Shown one piece after another: positions 8,233 through 17,169 of a DNA stretch of 64,000 nt. Both the position numbers and the translations under genes were made by a program. How positions within the stretch are numbered: position 1 is the stretch's first letter; each line of letters starts with the position of its first letter. Origin of the DNA: Haladaptatus salinisoli. GTDB taxonomy: Archaea > Halobacteriota > Halobacteria > Halobacteriales > Haladaptataceae. The notes beneath the pieces are model-generated. The model was given only the letters and a program-made list of their open reading frames with translations, was not told where the DNA came from and searched no databases. Where the stretch lies: positions 248,001 through 312,000 of the forward strand of contig NZ_CP085327.1 in assembly GCF_020614375.1 (NCBI RefSeq), given 5' to 3'.

Positions 8233-9938
8233 ACGACCTGCAACCGGTGGCGCTCGGCGACGAACCCGCCGACCTCGTGATTCGAGACGGGCGCGTTCTC
8301 CTCCCCGAACCGTGCGAGTTTCAGGCCCGCGACGTGGCGATAAAGAACAATCGCGTCGCCGCGCTCCCCGAGGACGCGACCGACGCCGTCGGCGAGGACA
8401 CGAAGGTCATCAACGCGAGCGACCGAGTCGTCGTTCCGGGCTTCATCGACGCCCACACCCACATCGACCTCCACCAGACGTTCGAGAACGCCTACCACTA
8501 CGCGCTCGAAGGCGGGACGACGACCGTCGTCACGGAAGTGACCGGATTCGGCCCCGCCTTCGGCCGGGAGGGGGTCGAACAGCTGCTCGCGGCGACCTCG
8601 TACCTCCCGATTCGCGTGTACGCCACCGTTCCGCCCCAACCGGTCATCGACACGTTCGAGCCCGCGCGGGCCGACGTCGACGCGCTCGCGGAACTCGTCG
8701 ACGACCCGCGAATCGTCGGCATCGGCGAAACCGACTGGATTCACGCGGTCGGGCGCGACACGAACGCGGAGGTGCTCTACGACCGCGCGAATCGGGAGGG
8801 CAAGACCGTCTCGGGTCACGGCGCGGGCTGTTCGGGTGCGAAACTCCAAGCGTTCGCGTCCGTCGTCGACGACGACCACGAGGCCATCACGGGCGATGAG
8901 ATCGTCGAGCGAGTCGAGAACGGAATCCACGCAATCGGCCGGTACGGGTCGATTCGGGACGATATGAGCGCGGTCGGCGAGGCGTACGAGGCGATCGGCG
9001 CGAGCGAAATCTCGCTCTCGACCGACGGCATGTGGCCGCGCCAGCTCGTCCGCGAGGGCTACATGGACGTGGTCGTCCGCCGGGCCATCGAAGAGGGTGT
9101 CCCGCCCGCAGACGCGATTCGGATGGCGACGCTCAATCCGGCCCGTCACTTCGGACTGCCGAACCTCGGGTCGCTCGCGCCCGGCAACGTCGCCGACGTG
9201 TTGCTCATCGACGACTTGGAGACGGTCAACGTTACGACCGTCATCAGCGGGGGCGAGGTCGTCTACAACAACCACGAGACGACCGTCGCGCCGCGCTCCT
9301 ACGAGTACCCCGAACGATTCTACGACAGCGTGAACGTCAGCACCGACCCGGACGAGTTCCGGGTGCCCGCCGCCGAGGGAGCGGTTCGAGCCATCGAGTA
9401 CCGGGGCGGGCTGCTGTCCGCCGAAACGACGGTCGAACCACCCGTCGAGGACGGCGAACTCGTCGCCGCGCCGGAGGACGGGTTACTCAAAGTCGCCCTG
9501 TTCGACCGTCATCCGGACGGCGACGGAACCGGCTTCACGGGATTCCTGACCGGGTACGGCGCGTTCGAGGGCGCGGTCGCGACCAGCCTCGTCTGGGAGG
9601 TCCCCGGCGTGCTGGCGGCGGGGAGCGGCGACGACCTTCGTCGCGCCGTGGCCCACGTCAACGAGATGGGCGGGGGCTGGGCCGTCGTCAAGGACGGCGA
9701 CGTGGTCGCGGAGCTTCCGACCCGGGTCGGGGGCGTGTGCTCCGACCTCGAAGTCGAGGAGACGGCGAAGCTCTACGGCGCCATCGAGAGCGCCCTCCGA
9801 ACGCTCGGCGCGGAGGTCGAACGACCGATGCTCGCGCTCCAGACGCTCACCTTCCCCGGCGTGCCGTCGCTCAAGCTCTCCTTCTCGGGCTACGCCGACA
9901 TCTTCTCCCGCGAAATCGTCGGACTGCGCTCCGAGTAG
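8229..9938 (+). CDS. ade: adenine deaminase
   Basis: A 569-aa amidohydrolase that converts adenine to hypoxanthine in purine salvage. The amidohydrolase metal motif is PGFIDAHTHID (classical adenine deaminases have PGFIDGHVHIE), followed by GIGETDWI, SGHGAGCSGAKLQAF, LSTDGMWPRQLVREGYMD, and the C-terminal family block EMGGGWAVVKDGDVVAELP. Order and length match the family. The GTG start at 8229 overlaps the stop of the MBL-fold gene; the frame is open far upstream but only as Arg-rich shadow sequence of that gene. A minor doubt is the His-for-Val and Asp-for-Glu changes in the first motif, which could shift specificity. Confidence 0.87.
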   Translation: MNDLQPVALGDEPADLVIRDGRVLLPEPCEFQARDVAIKNNRVAALPEDATDAVGEDTKVINASDRVVVPGFIDAHTHIDLHQTFENAYHYALEGGTTTVVTEVTGFGPAFGREGVEQLLAATSYLPIRVYATVPPQPVIDTFEPARADVDALAELVDDPRIVGIGETDWIHAVGRDTNAEVLYDRANREGKTVSGHGAGCSGAKLQAFASVVDDDHEAITGDEIVERVENGIHAIGRYGSIRDDMSAVGEAYEAIGASEISLSTDGMWPRQLVREGYMDVVVRRAIEEGVPPADAIRMATLNPARHFGLPNLGSLAPGNVADVLLIDDLETVNVTTVISGGEVVYNNHETTVAPRSYEYPERFYDSVNVSTDPDEFRVPAAEGAVRAIEYRGGLLSAETTVEPPVEDGELVAAPEDGLLKVALFDRHPDGDGTGFTGFLTGYGAFEGAVATSLVWEVPGVLAAGSGDDLRRAVAHVNEMGGGWAVVKDGDVVAELPTRVGGVCSDLEVEETAKLYGAIESALRTLGAEVERPMLALQTLTFPGVPSLKLSFSGYADIFSREIVGLRSE

Positions 9939-9944
9939 CGGCGC

Positions 9945-10139
9945 TCACTCGTCGCCGTGGTGTTCCCTGATCGTTCGAATTTGCTCGTACGGGAAGAAAT
10001 TTCGACCCCCGGTTCGCGACAACCAGACCCCCGTGTCGTAGAACTCCAGTTCGTCGCCCTGGACCGGCGAGACGATGTTCTGCTCGCCGGCGCGCTTACC
10101 GGACGGGACGAGATACACGTCGTACACCTTGTCGGGCAT
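9945..10139 (-). CDS. small haloarchaeal protein, hypothetical
   Basis: A 64-aa protein with no recognised function. Residues 1-60 look like a compact all-beta domain (KVYDVYLVPSG, VSPVQGDELEFYDTGVWL) ending in a helix PYEQIRTIREHH. The final 'PYEQIRTI' resembles the 'PREQIDRI' ending of the 56-aa gene at 55127-55297, so the two may belong to related small families. It lies six bases from the convergent ade stop. Confidence 0.7.
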   Translation of the reverse strand: MPDKVYDVYLVPSGKRAGEQNIVSPVQGDELEFYDTGVWLSRTGGRNFFPYEQIRTIREHHGDE

Positions 10140-10178
10140 GGAAACCTCGTACGTCGAGTGCGAGCAAAAGCGTGCCGG

Positions 10179-10481
10179 TCAGTTCGGGTCGCGTACCTCG
10201 ACTCGACCGTCGCGTTCGACCACGACCTCGAACCCTTCGTGGTGGAACGTGACGCGGGCCGGAACGTTCGCGTCGGAGCGTCGGTCGAACAGGTCGTCCA
10301 ACGCGTCGGGGTCGATGCTCTCGTACAGCGGTTCCAACTGCGTCGGGTCGGCGTCCGCCGCCTCGGCTATCGTTTCGACGATCGTCTCCGTCATCGGTTC
10401 GTAGCGGTGTTCCGGTTCCTGGAGGGCGGTTCGACTGGCCCGATACCCCTCCGAACGCGTATCGTCTGGTTCGTGATTCAT
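10179..10481 (-). CDS. HalOD1 output domain protein
   Basis: A 100-aa protein consisting of the halobacterial output domain 1. The family pattern is clear: a TETIVETIAEAADADPTQLEPLYESIDPDALDDLF helical region (about residues 30-66) and then strands VTFHHEGFEVVVERDGRVEV. HalOD1 domains are found alone or attached to receiver domains in haloarchaea and are thought to act as signalling output modules. A TATA-like gatatatcg lies upstream (near 10530 on this strand), implying its own transcript. It sits directly downstream of a Bat-type regulator on the same strand. Confidence 0.88.
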   Translation of the reverse strand: MNHEPDDTRSEGYRASRTALQEPEHRYEPMTETIVETIAEAADADPTQLEPLYESIDPDALDDLFDRRSDANVPARVTFHHEGFEVVVERDGRVEVRDPN

Positions 10482-10577
10482 GTCTGGTACCTCGGTGACC
10501 TCGGACTCCGAAACGGACGGGTCGATATCGATATATCCCTACAAGAGGCGGACGACGAACGGAGTCCTTGGGGTTTA

Positions 10578-11333
10578 TCAGTTCGTATCTTTATCACCGG
10601 TCCGATCGGCCTGCGGAAACAGCGTCCCGTCGAGCATCCGCTCCAACCCGCGCCGGAGGCGACCGGACGCGGCCTGCGGCGATATCTCGAGTTGCTCCGC
10701 CAACTCGGAGAGCGAGGTTTCGCGGGGAACGCGGAAGTACCCCCGTTCGAACGCCGTAACGAGCGCTTCGCGTTGCTCGTCCGTCAGGCCGTGTCCGCCC
10801 GTGGAGAGTTCGGTGAGCGAGTAGATTCGGTGTACTTCGTACGATATCGACTGTTCGTCACAGGCTTTCCTGAACCGCGTCGTCGCCTCGTGGTCGGGGA
10901 ATCGAATGCGAAACGACCAACCGTCGCTACACCCTTCGGCGTCGAGGAGCGTCACGCCGTGGTCGGTAAGTATCCCGTGGATTCCGCGTTGCTCCGACGA
11001 CCAGACGGCCCGACAGAGGGCGCTGTTTCCGATCTCGCGGACGACTTCGACGGAAGAAACGGGCGAGTTCTCGAGGGTGACGTCGGTGACGAACGTCGGG
11101 TCGGCGGCGGCGACCCAGAAGAACGGCATCGCTCCTTCCCCGGTCGGAACGATGCGCTCGAGTTCGATTCGCGCCTCGGAGCGGTGGGCGAACAGCGCGC
11201 CGAGGGCGAACTCGTCGGGTGGAAGCCGAAGCTCGACGACGACGTTCACGAACGTCGATTCGGCGCGCGACGTGTCAACTGTTTCGGCTAGTCCGTGCGC
11301 ACGAGACGCCGATGATGCGCATAACTTACGCAT
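10578..11333 (-). CDS. Bat-type HTH-10 transcriptional regulator
   Basis: A 251-aa regulator of the bacterio-opsin-activator class. The N-terminal half is the ligand-sensing Bat domain (VELRLPPDEFALGALF, RFPDHEATTRFRKAC). The C-terminal HTH-10 contains LTDEQREALVTAFERGYFRVPRETSLSELAEQLEISPQAAS (positions 10641-10763), the classic block that ends in a GRLRRGLERML-type helix. Family homology begins around VVVELRLPPDEF, so the in-frame GTG at 11249 is a credible alternative start; the ATG at 11333 adds 28 unremarkable residues. The HalOD1 gene lies 96 bases downstream. Targets are unknown. Confidence 0.86.
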   Translation of the reverse strand: MRKLCASSASRAHGLAETVDTSRAESTFVNVVVELRLPPDEFALGALFAHRSEARIELERIVPTGEGAMPFFWVAAADPTFVTDVTLENSPVSSVEVVREIGNSALCRAVWSSEQRGIHGILTDHGVTLLDAEGCSDGWSFRIRFPDHEATTRFRKACDEQSISYEVHRIYSLTELSTGGHGLTDEQREALVTAFERGYFRVPRETSLSELAEQLEISPQAASGRLRRGLERMLDGTLFPQADRTGDKDTN

Positions 11334-11480
11334 ACCGCCGGCGTTGCCAACCTAGTTCCTACGGCGCTCCGCGGGGTAATCCGCCTCGAATTGTCCGGAG
11401 AACAACCGGAGTTGAATCGGGAGACGGGAGCGCCATCATCGGCTATTATAGATTATTATGAAAACTTAGTGTTAGAAACG

Positions 11481-11490
11481 CTTTTATATA
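11481..11490 (+). promoter_or_regulatory. TATA box of the 59-aa membrane protein gene
   Basis: cttttatata is a strong TATA element. It lies only four bases before an ATG at 11494 but about 35 bases before the ATG at 11521, which favours the second start. Confidence 0.55.
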
Positions 11491-11520
11491 GCGATGTCTC
11501 AGCCACGCGCGAGGTACGAG

Positions 11521-11700
11521 ATGTTCGCACCGTTACGGCGCGCGACCCTGTTCGCCCTGTACCAGTTGAGCGTCCTGACCGGTATCTTCCTGCTCCCGGT
11601 CGCCCTCGTGGCCCGACGAGCGGGAGTTCCGTTCCCCATGCACCGTGTAATGCAAACGCTCGCGAAAGCGTACGAAGAGGCCGCAGAATCGAGCGCATAA
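11521..11700 (+). CDS. small haloarchaeal membrane protein
   Basis: A 59-aa protein with one hydrophobic stretch (about residues 9-28, LFALYQLSVLTGIFLLPVAL), followed by an amphipathic helix HRVMQTLAKAYEEAAE. It is a single-span or tail-embedded membrane protein without assigned function. An ATG at 11494 would add nine residues, but the TATA box ends four bases before it and transcripts should start downstream of it. The gene stands 79 bases before psmB in the same direction, and psmB has its own TATA box. Confidence 0.65.
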   Translation: MFAPLRRATLFALYQLSVLTGIFLLPVALVARRAGVPFPMHRVMQTLAKAYEEAAESSA

Positions 11701-11746
11701 CACCGTCCCCCGTTTCCCGGCGTCGTCGCACACCCCGGAAGGGTTG

Positions 11747-11756
11747 GTTTTATCAG
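11747..11756 (+). promoter_or_regulatory. TATA box of psmB
   Basis: gttttatcag is centred 28 bases before the psmB ATG at 11780, the spacing of a leaderless promoter. Confidence 0.6.
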
Positions 11757-11779
11757 TGCTGGCGGACTACGTGCGGGTA

Positions 11780-12514
11780 ATGCGTACGCCAATGCACGGT
11801 TCCGAATTCTCGCGCAATACGGAGCGCCTCGATGGCACCGATAGCAGTCCGTACGAGCCGGAGATCGGCTCGCTTCCGGAGAGCGAATTCTCGAAGGACG
11901 ACCTCCAGAACGTCAACAAGACCGGAACGACGACCATCGGTCTCACGACCGCGGACGGCGTCGTCATGGCGACCGACATGCGCGCCAGCCTCGGCGGCCG
12001 GTTCGTCTCCAACAAGAACGTCCAGAAGGTCGAACAGATCCACCCGACCGCGGCGTTGACGATGGCCGGGTCGGTCGGCGGCGCGCAGTCGTTCATCCGA
12101 ACGATGCGCATCGAGTCGAACCTCTACGAGGCCCGCCGCGGCGAGGAGATGAGCATGCAGGCGCTCTCGACGCTCGCCGGAAACCTCCTCCGAGGCGGCC
12201 CGTTCTTCCTCGTCTCGCCCATCCTCGGCGGTATCGACGAGGAAGGGTCCCACATCTTCAGCCTCGACCCCGCCGGCGGCGTCATGTCGGACGACTACAC
12301 CGTGACCGGTAGCGGGATGCAACTCGCCTACGGCGTGCTCGAACAGGAGTACGAGGAGGGGCTCTCGAACGAGGAGGCGAAGACCATCGCCGCCCGCGGT
12401 ATCAAGAGCGCGGTCGAGCGCGACACGGGCAGCGGTAACGGCGTGTTCCTCGCGGAAATCACGGACGAAGGCGTCGAAATCACCGGGCACAAGGACTTCG
12501 ACGAAGTCCTCTAA
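11780..12514 (+). CDS. psmB: proteasome subunit beta
   Basis: A 244-aa catalytic subunit of the 20S proteasome. The mature enzyme should begin at Thr50, since the sequence reads NKTG|TTTIGLTTADGVVMATD; the 49-residue acidic propeptide is removed autocatalytically, the same propeptide length as known for Haloferax PsmB. The active-site set (Thr1, the Asp in ATDMRAS, the Lys equivalent downstream) and the SGMQLAYGVLE block are in place. It assembles with alpha subunits that are not encoded in this window. The start at 11780 is chosen from the TATA spacing and family length. The stop is shared (CTAA) with the convergent GCS2-like gene. Confidence 0.95.
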   Translation: MRTPMHGSEFSRNTERLDGTDSSPYEPEIGSLPESEFSKDDLQNVNKTGTTTIGLTTADGVVMATDMRASLGGRFVSNKNVQKVEQIHPTAALTMAGSVGGAQSFIRTMRIESNLYEARRGEEMSMQALSTLAGNLLRGGPFFLVSPILGGIDEEGSHIFSLDPAGGVMSDDYTVTGSGMQLAYGVLEQEYEEGLSNEEAKTIAARGIKSAVERDTGSGNGVFLAEITDEGVEITGHKDFDEVL

Positions 12515-14013
12515 GCCCAGTCCGCGAAGCTTCCTTCCAGCAGCGTCTCTTTCTGCCGGTCGATGTACGTGCGTTGCATACCGGTTATCGCGTCCTCGAA
12601 CGTCGCACCGTCGGCCAACCGTTCGCGCACTTCTCGTTTCTTCCACCCGGCGGGCGTCACGCCGTGGCGGGCGCGCTGGCGGAGGGGCCAGAGGTACTTC
12701 GCGGCCTCCTCGTCGGACAGCCCTCGCGCCTGCAGACCGTCTTTCGCGTGGGCGAAGAGGTCGGCGAACAGTTCCTCGGCGTCGGTCGTCTCCTTTCCGT
12801 CGTTCGTTATCCAGTAGAGTTCGGCGTCGAGACCGTCGCGCATGGCGGCGTAGAAGTTGTCCCGCGCGACGATCCAGTCGAGGTGCCGGACGGGGTGCTC
12901 CCTGCGGAACGTGCTCTCCAGCAACCCCGCGAACGCCGCCTGAAACGCGATGGAGTCCCGGACCGTCGGCTGGGCCGCGATGGGTCGGAACTCGATTCGA
13001 GCGTTGGCGTCGGAGCGCGTCGCCCCGCCGAAGACCGGGCGAACCCACCGCCAGTAGGTTCCGTGTTTCAGCCGGAAGTGGGCGAACTCGTCGTCGAAGC
13101 GGGCGGAACCCGCCACCGGCATGGGAACCATGGTGCGGTCCGCCGCGATGTCGTCGATGACCTCCTCGACCGACTCCACGTCCTCGGGAAGCCGTACCTT
13201 GCCGGGGTCGCCGCCGTTCAGCACCGATTCGAAGACGCCGATTCGGTTCTCCATCCACGCCTCGTCCACGATGTCGTCCGGCGGCGCGTCGTCGTACAGG
13301 TCCGGCGGGAAGAAGGGGGAGTTCACGCCGAGCGCGAGCAGCGGCGCGGCGATTCGAATCGCGTACCTGAAGTACGCCGGGAGGTCGCGGGCGTGGGGTA
13401 CCTGATAGTGCGGCTGGATGGACGTGATGAGGCTCTCGGGCATCACCGTCTCCGCGGACAGCGAGACGTGCGGCGCGTCGAGTTCCATCCCCGCCGTGTC
13501 GGTTGCGTTCGCCATCGCGTGGTAGCGCACCGAGTCGCTCATGTTCGACGCGACTCGAACGCCGCCGTCGTCGACGCTGTCGGTGAGGTACCCCGTGGCC
13601 GTCTCGCCCTCCGGCGGAATCGTCCAGAGGCCGTCGCTGACGAGCCGCATCCCCTCGGAGAAGGTTCGCTCTTCCGCCGCCGAGAGGCGGGCTTTCACCT
13701 CGGCTTCCTGCGCGGCCAGTCCGTACTCGTTCAGCGGTTGCGGGCTGGTGGACATCTCGGCGTTGTGCAGGCCGAGTTCCTTCTCGAACCCGATGAGCGA
13801 GAGCAGTCGACGGGGGACGCGGGCGAGGGCTTTCGTCTCGGCGTCCACGGCGTAGAACTCGTACTCGAATCCGATGATGGCCTGCGGGTTGTCGAACGTT
13901 CCCTCCGCGAGTTCGCGCTTGATGACCTCCGCGTCCTCCTCGACGCGAGCCTGGAACTCCCGACTATCGACGGTGAGCACGTCCTTCACCTGCGACACGA
14001 GGTCGTCGGTCAT
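12511..14013 (-). CDS. glutamate-cysteine ligase-like (GCS2 superfamily) protein
   Basis: A 500-aa protein whose N-terminal third matches the carboxylate-amine ligase fold: IIGFEYEFYAVDAETKALARV is the Glu-rich ATP/metal strand, followed by LGLHNAEMSTSPQPL, the counterpart of the GCS2 'NAEIxTSP' motif. Later segments include ANATDTAGMELDAPHVSLS and ANARIEFRPIAAQPT, giving the further Glu/Arg of the active site. Such enzymes join an amine to a glutamate-type carboxylate with ATP. Haloarchaea make gamma-glutamylcysteine, but this protein is longer than the known GshA, so the substrate is uncertain. It is convergent with psmB and stands alone. Confidence 0.7.
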   Translation of the reverse strand: MTDDLVSQVKDVLTVDSREFQARVEEDAEVIKRELAEGTFDNPQAIIGFEYEFYAVDAETKALARVPRRLLSLIGFEKELGLHNAEMSTSPQPLNEYGLAAQEAEVKARLSAAEERTFSEGMRLVSDGLWTIPPEGETATGYLTDSVDDGGVRVASNMSDSVRYHAMANATDTAGMELDAPHVSLSAETVMPESLITSIQPHYQVPHARDLPAYFRYAIRIAAPLLALGVNSPFFPPDLYDDAPPDDIVDEAWMENRIGVFESVLNGGDPGKVRLPEDVESVEEVIDDIAADRTMVPMPVAGSARFDDEFAHFRLKHGTYWRWVRPVFGGATRSDANARIEFRPIAAQPTVRDSIAFQAAFAGLLESTFRREHPVRHLDWIVARDNFYAAMRDGLDAELYWITNDGKETTDAEELFADLFAHAKDGLQARGLSDEEAAKYLWPLRQRARHGVTPAGWKKREVRERLADGATFEDAITGMQRTYIDRQKETLLEGSFADWA

Positions 14014-14256
14014 TGAAGAGTGATGAGCGAGCCAGACGTTTCAATCCACGGGCCTCGCGGCCGTCGTTCGTTCCGGTTTCCCGTCTCTTTCGGTAGCGCG
14101 CTCCCGACCGCGGTCGGCGGTTCGCGCCGACGCGTACCCGTGATTTCGCGTCCGGACTTCACAAACTGTCGGAAGGGTAAAACGAGCGTTCGAGCCGCGA
14201 ACGCCCCGGAAACCGAAAGCCGTGCGTTTAACTCCGACCGCCGACAACTTCCGGTA

Positions 14257-15900
14257 ATGGAGTTCGCGGAGTTCGCCGAGCGCGCCGGAGACATCGAAGA
14301 ACTGAGCGCCGACACGGACATCATCGAGGCCGTCACCGACCTCCTCGCGGCGGCCAACGACGACCTCGAAGTGCTGGCTCGGTTCGTGCAGGGCCGGGTG
14401 TTCCCGGCGTGGGACTCGACGACCCTCGACATCGGGCCGAACTACTGCTACGAAGCCATCGCGCGCGCCGCAGGGCAGAACGTCTCCGCGGACGACGTGG
14501 AGGACGAACTCGCCGAACTGGGCGACATCGGCGCGGTGGCCGCGAGCTACGACTTCGGCGGCCAACAGGGTCTCGCCGCGTTCGGCGGCGGGCGGGACGA
14601 CCTGACCGTCGCCGAGGTCGCCGACGAACTCGAAGCGGTCGCCCGCGCCGAGGGGTCGGGGAGTCGGGAGACGAAGATAGACATCCTCTTCGGGCTGTTC
14701 AACCGCACCGGTTCGCGGGAAGCGCGGTATCTCGCCCGCCTCGTCCTCTCGGAGATGCGAATTGGCGTCGGCGAGGGAACGGTCCGGGACGCCATCGCGG
14801 GCGCGTTCGACGCACCGGTCGAGTCGGTCGAGCGCGCCCTGCAGGTGTCGAACGACTACGGCCGGGTCGCCCGGGTCGCCCGCGACGAGGGCGAAGCCGG
14901 ACTCGACGCGATGGAACTCGAAGTCGGCAGACCCGTACAAGCCATGCTAGCGCAGGCGGGCACGGTCACGGACGCGCTGGACGACTGGGGCGAGGCGGGC
15001 GTCGAGTGGAAGTTCGACGGCGCGCGAGTGCAGTTGCACTACGACGGCGACGACGTCAGTATCTTCTCGCGGAACATGGAGGACGTGACGGACGCGCTCC
15101 CCGAAATCGTGGAGTACGCCCGCGAGCACCTCGCCGCACCGGCCATCGTGGACGGCGAGGTCGTGGCGATGGACGGCGGAAAACCGCTTCCGTTTCAGGA
15201 GATACTGCGGCGCTTCCGCCGCAAGCACGACGTGGCCCGCGCCCGCGAGGAGGTCAGCCTCGAACTCCGAGCGTTCGACTGCCTGCACGCGGACGGCGAT
15301 GACCTGCTCTCGGCACCCCTCACGGAGCGCCACGACCGGTTGCGGGGCGTACTCTCCGGAGGGGTGTCCGCGCTCACCGTCACCGACGACGCCGACGCTA
15401 TCGCCGACATCGAGGCGAACTCGCTCGATGCGGGCCACGAGGGAATCATGCTGAAGAACCCCGAGTCGACGTACTCGCCCGGACGGCGGGGGAAGAACTG
15501 GCTCAAGCGCAAGCCGGACGTTGAGACCCTCGACCTCGTCGTTACCGGTGCCGAGTGGGGCGAGGGCCGCAGGGCGAGTTTCCTCGGGACCTTCCTGCTG
15601 TCGGCGTGGACCGAGGACGGCTTCGAGACCATCGGGAAGGTCGCCACGGGAATCACGGACGAGGAACTGGCCGAGCTGACCGAACTGCTCGAACCGCACA
15701 TCGCCGCGCAGGACGGCCAAGCGGTCGATATCTCCCCGAAAATCGTCTTCGAGGTGGGATACGAGGAGATACAGCGGTCGCCGACCTACTCGTCGGGCTA
15801 CGCCCTGCGGTTCCCCCGATTCCTCGGCGTCAGGGACGATAAAACCCCCGAGGACGCCGATTCGCTGGAGCGCGTGGAACGACTCGCCGAGTCGCAGTGA
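14257..15900 (+). CDS. lig: ATP-dependent DNA ligase
   Basis: A 547-aa archaeal replicative/repair ligase. The order is an N-terminal DNA-binding domain (residues 1-225), then the adenylation domain with motif I EWKFDGAR, whose nucleophile is Lys252, VDGEVVA (motif III/IIIa region), EGIMLKNP (motif IV) and NWLKRKPD (motif V), then an OB-fold tail ending YALRFPRFLGVRDDK. It seals nicks using ATP. The start at 14257 gives the family's normal N terminus (MEFAEFAERA); the frame is open upstream but with non-acidic sequence. The next gene starts 30 bases after the stop. Confidence 0.96.
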   Translation: MEFAEFAERAGDIEELSADTDIIEAVTDLLAAANDDLEVLARFVQGRVFPAWDSTTLDIGPNYCYEAIARAAGQNVSADDVEDELAELGDIGAVAASYDFGGQQGLAAFGGGRDDLTVAEVADELEAVARAEGSGSRETKIDILFGLFNRTGSREARYLARLVLSEMRIGVGEGTVRDAIAGAFDAPVESVERALQVSNDYGRVARVARDEGEAGLDAMELEVGRPVQAMLAQAGTVTDALDDWGEAGVEWKFDGARVQLHYDGDDVSIFSRNMEDVTDALPEIVEYAREHLAAPAIVDGEVVAMDGGKPLPFQEILRRFRRKHDVARAREEVSLELRAFDCLHADGDDLLSAPLTERHDRLRGVLSGGVSALTVTDDADAIADIEANSLDAGHEGIMLKNPESTYSPGRRGKNWLKRKPDVETLDLVVTGAEWGEGRRASFLGTFLLSAWTEDGFETIGKVATGITDEELAELTELLEPHIAAQDGQAVDISPKIVFEVGYEEIQRSPTYSSGYALRFPRFLGVRDDKTPEDADSLERVERLAESQ

Positions 15901-15930
15901 AAAAACGACTTTCCCTAGACCGTCACGATA

Positions 15931-16305
15931 ATGACGAACTTGCGCGACCGGGCCCGGGAACTCCGCCGCGAGGTGACGGCGTTGGCGATAGCGTCCCGCG
16001 ACCCCCGGACGCCGTGGTACGCGAAAGCGGTCGTCCTCGTGACGGTCGGACTCGCGGTCAGTCCTATCGATCCGATTCCGGATTTCGTTCCGGTGCTCGG
16101 CTACGCCGACGACCTCCTTTTCGTTCCGGCGGGCGCGTACCTCGCCCGTCGGTGGATTCCGGACGACGCGCTGACCGAGGCGCGCGCCGAAGCCGAAACG
16201 CGCCAGGAGCAGGGGGACGGCGGTGCGATAGGGTGGCTAGCGGCCCTTCTCGTGGTGGCCGGTTGGTTGCTGGCGGGGTACGCGCTCTGGCGATTCTTCG
16301 CCTGA
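15931..16305 (+). CDS. DUF1232 (YkvA-type) membrane protein
   Basis: A 124-aa protein with the DUF1232 core: WYAKAVVLVTVGLAVSPIDPIPDFVP, then LGYADDLLFVPAGAYLARRWIP (positions 16012-16158). The invariant SPIDxIPD and DDL blocks are intact. A second hydrophobic helix near the C terminus (about residues 97-120, WLAALLVVAGWLLAGYALW) anchors the protein. Function of the family is unknown. It follows the ligase gene by 30 bases and precedes the MBL-fold gene by 50, so all three may share transcripts. Confidence 0.88.
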   Translation: MTNLRDRARELRREVTALAIASRDPRTPWYAKAVVLVTVGLAVSPIDPIPDFVPVLGYADDLLFVPAGAYLARRWIPDDALTEARAEAETRQEQGDGGAIGWLAALLVVAGWLLAGYALWRFFA

Positions 16306-16355
16306 TCCTTTTCCGCGACCGAACCCTTTTCCCCGAAAGCGGACTACCGACGGGT

Positions 16356-17105
16356 ATGACGGTTCGACACGACGGCCTGACGGTGGAGTGGTTCGGCTAC
16401 GCGACGGTGCGACTCGAGACCCCGGACGGATTCGTCGCGTACGTCGACCCCGGACGGTACGGCGTCCTGACGGGCGAGTGGGACCCCGACAGTCCGGACG
16501 CGACCCATCCGGAACCGGTCGACTACCGCGCGCAGGACGGGGACGCCGTCTTCGTCACCCACGACCACCACTACGACTCGGACGGTATCGAGCGCGTCGC
16601 CGCCGAGGACGCCACCGTGGTCGTCTACGAGGGCGTGGACGCCGACGCCATCGACCGGGACGTGACGGCGGTGGACGACCTCCCCTACGACGTCCGGCGA
16701 ATCGGGGCGGAAGACCGCGTCACCGTCGGCGAGTGCGAGGTCCGGTCGGTCCCGGCCCACAACGAACTCGACGGGCCGCACACCCGGGCGAACGGCGAAC
16801 CGTACCACCCGGAGGGGTTCGGCGTCGGCTTCCTCCTCTCGCTGGGCGGGAAGACGGTCTTCTGGCCCGGCGACTCCGACGTGTTGGACGACCACCGGGA
16901 ACTCGACGTGTCGCTCTTTCTCCCTCCCATCGGCGGCAGTTTCACGATGGACAGACGCGAGGCGGCGGCGTTGGCGGAGCGACTCGGCCCGGAACTCGTC
17001 CTGCCGATACACTACGACACGTTCTCGGCGCTGGAGACCGACTCGGGCGCGTTCGCGGCGGACGTGGCGAGGCGGGGCGTGCCGGTGGTGTTGGACGAGA
17101 AGTGA
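16356..17105 (+). CDS. MBL-fold metal-dependent hydrolase (UlaG-like)
   Basis: A 249-aa hydrolase. It starts with the UlaG-like strand LTVEWFGYATVRLETPDGFVAYVDP and carries the metal motif HDHHYDSDG (about residues 68-76), followed by VPAHNEL, WPGDSDV and LPIHYDTFS, which supply further His/Asp ligands. The motif is HxHxxD with Tyr in place of the usual Leu/Ala spacer. Members act on lactones, nucleotides or phosphoesters; the substrate is unknown. Start taken at the first ATG that gives the family N terminus. Confidence 0.86.
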   Translation: MTVRHDGLTVEWFGYATVRLETPDGFVAYVDPGRYGVLTGEWDPDSPDATHPEPVDYRAQDGDAVFVTHDHHYDSDGIERVAAEDATVVVYEGVDADAIDRDVTAVDDLPYDVRRIGAEDRVTVGECEVRSVPAHNELDGPHTRANGEPYHPEGFGVGFLLSLGGKTVFWPGDSDVLDDHRELDVSLFLPPIGGSFTMDRREAAALAERLGPELVLPIHYDTFSALETDSGAFAADVARRGVPVVLDEK

Positions 17106-17169
17106 GACGGAAGGCGGCGAAACGCCGGTTCGAATCGGACGAGTTCGTCCGCGACCGTCGGTCGCGCGC

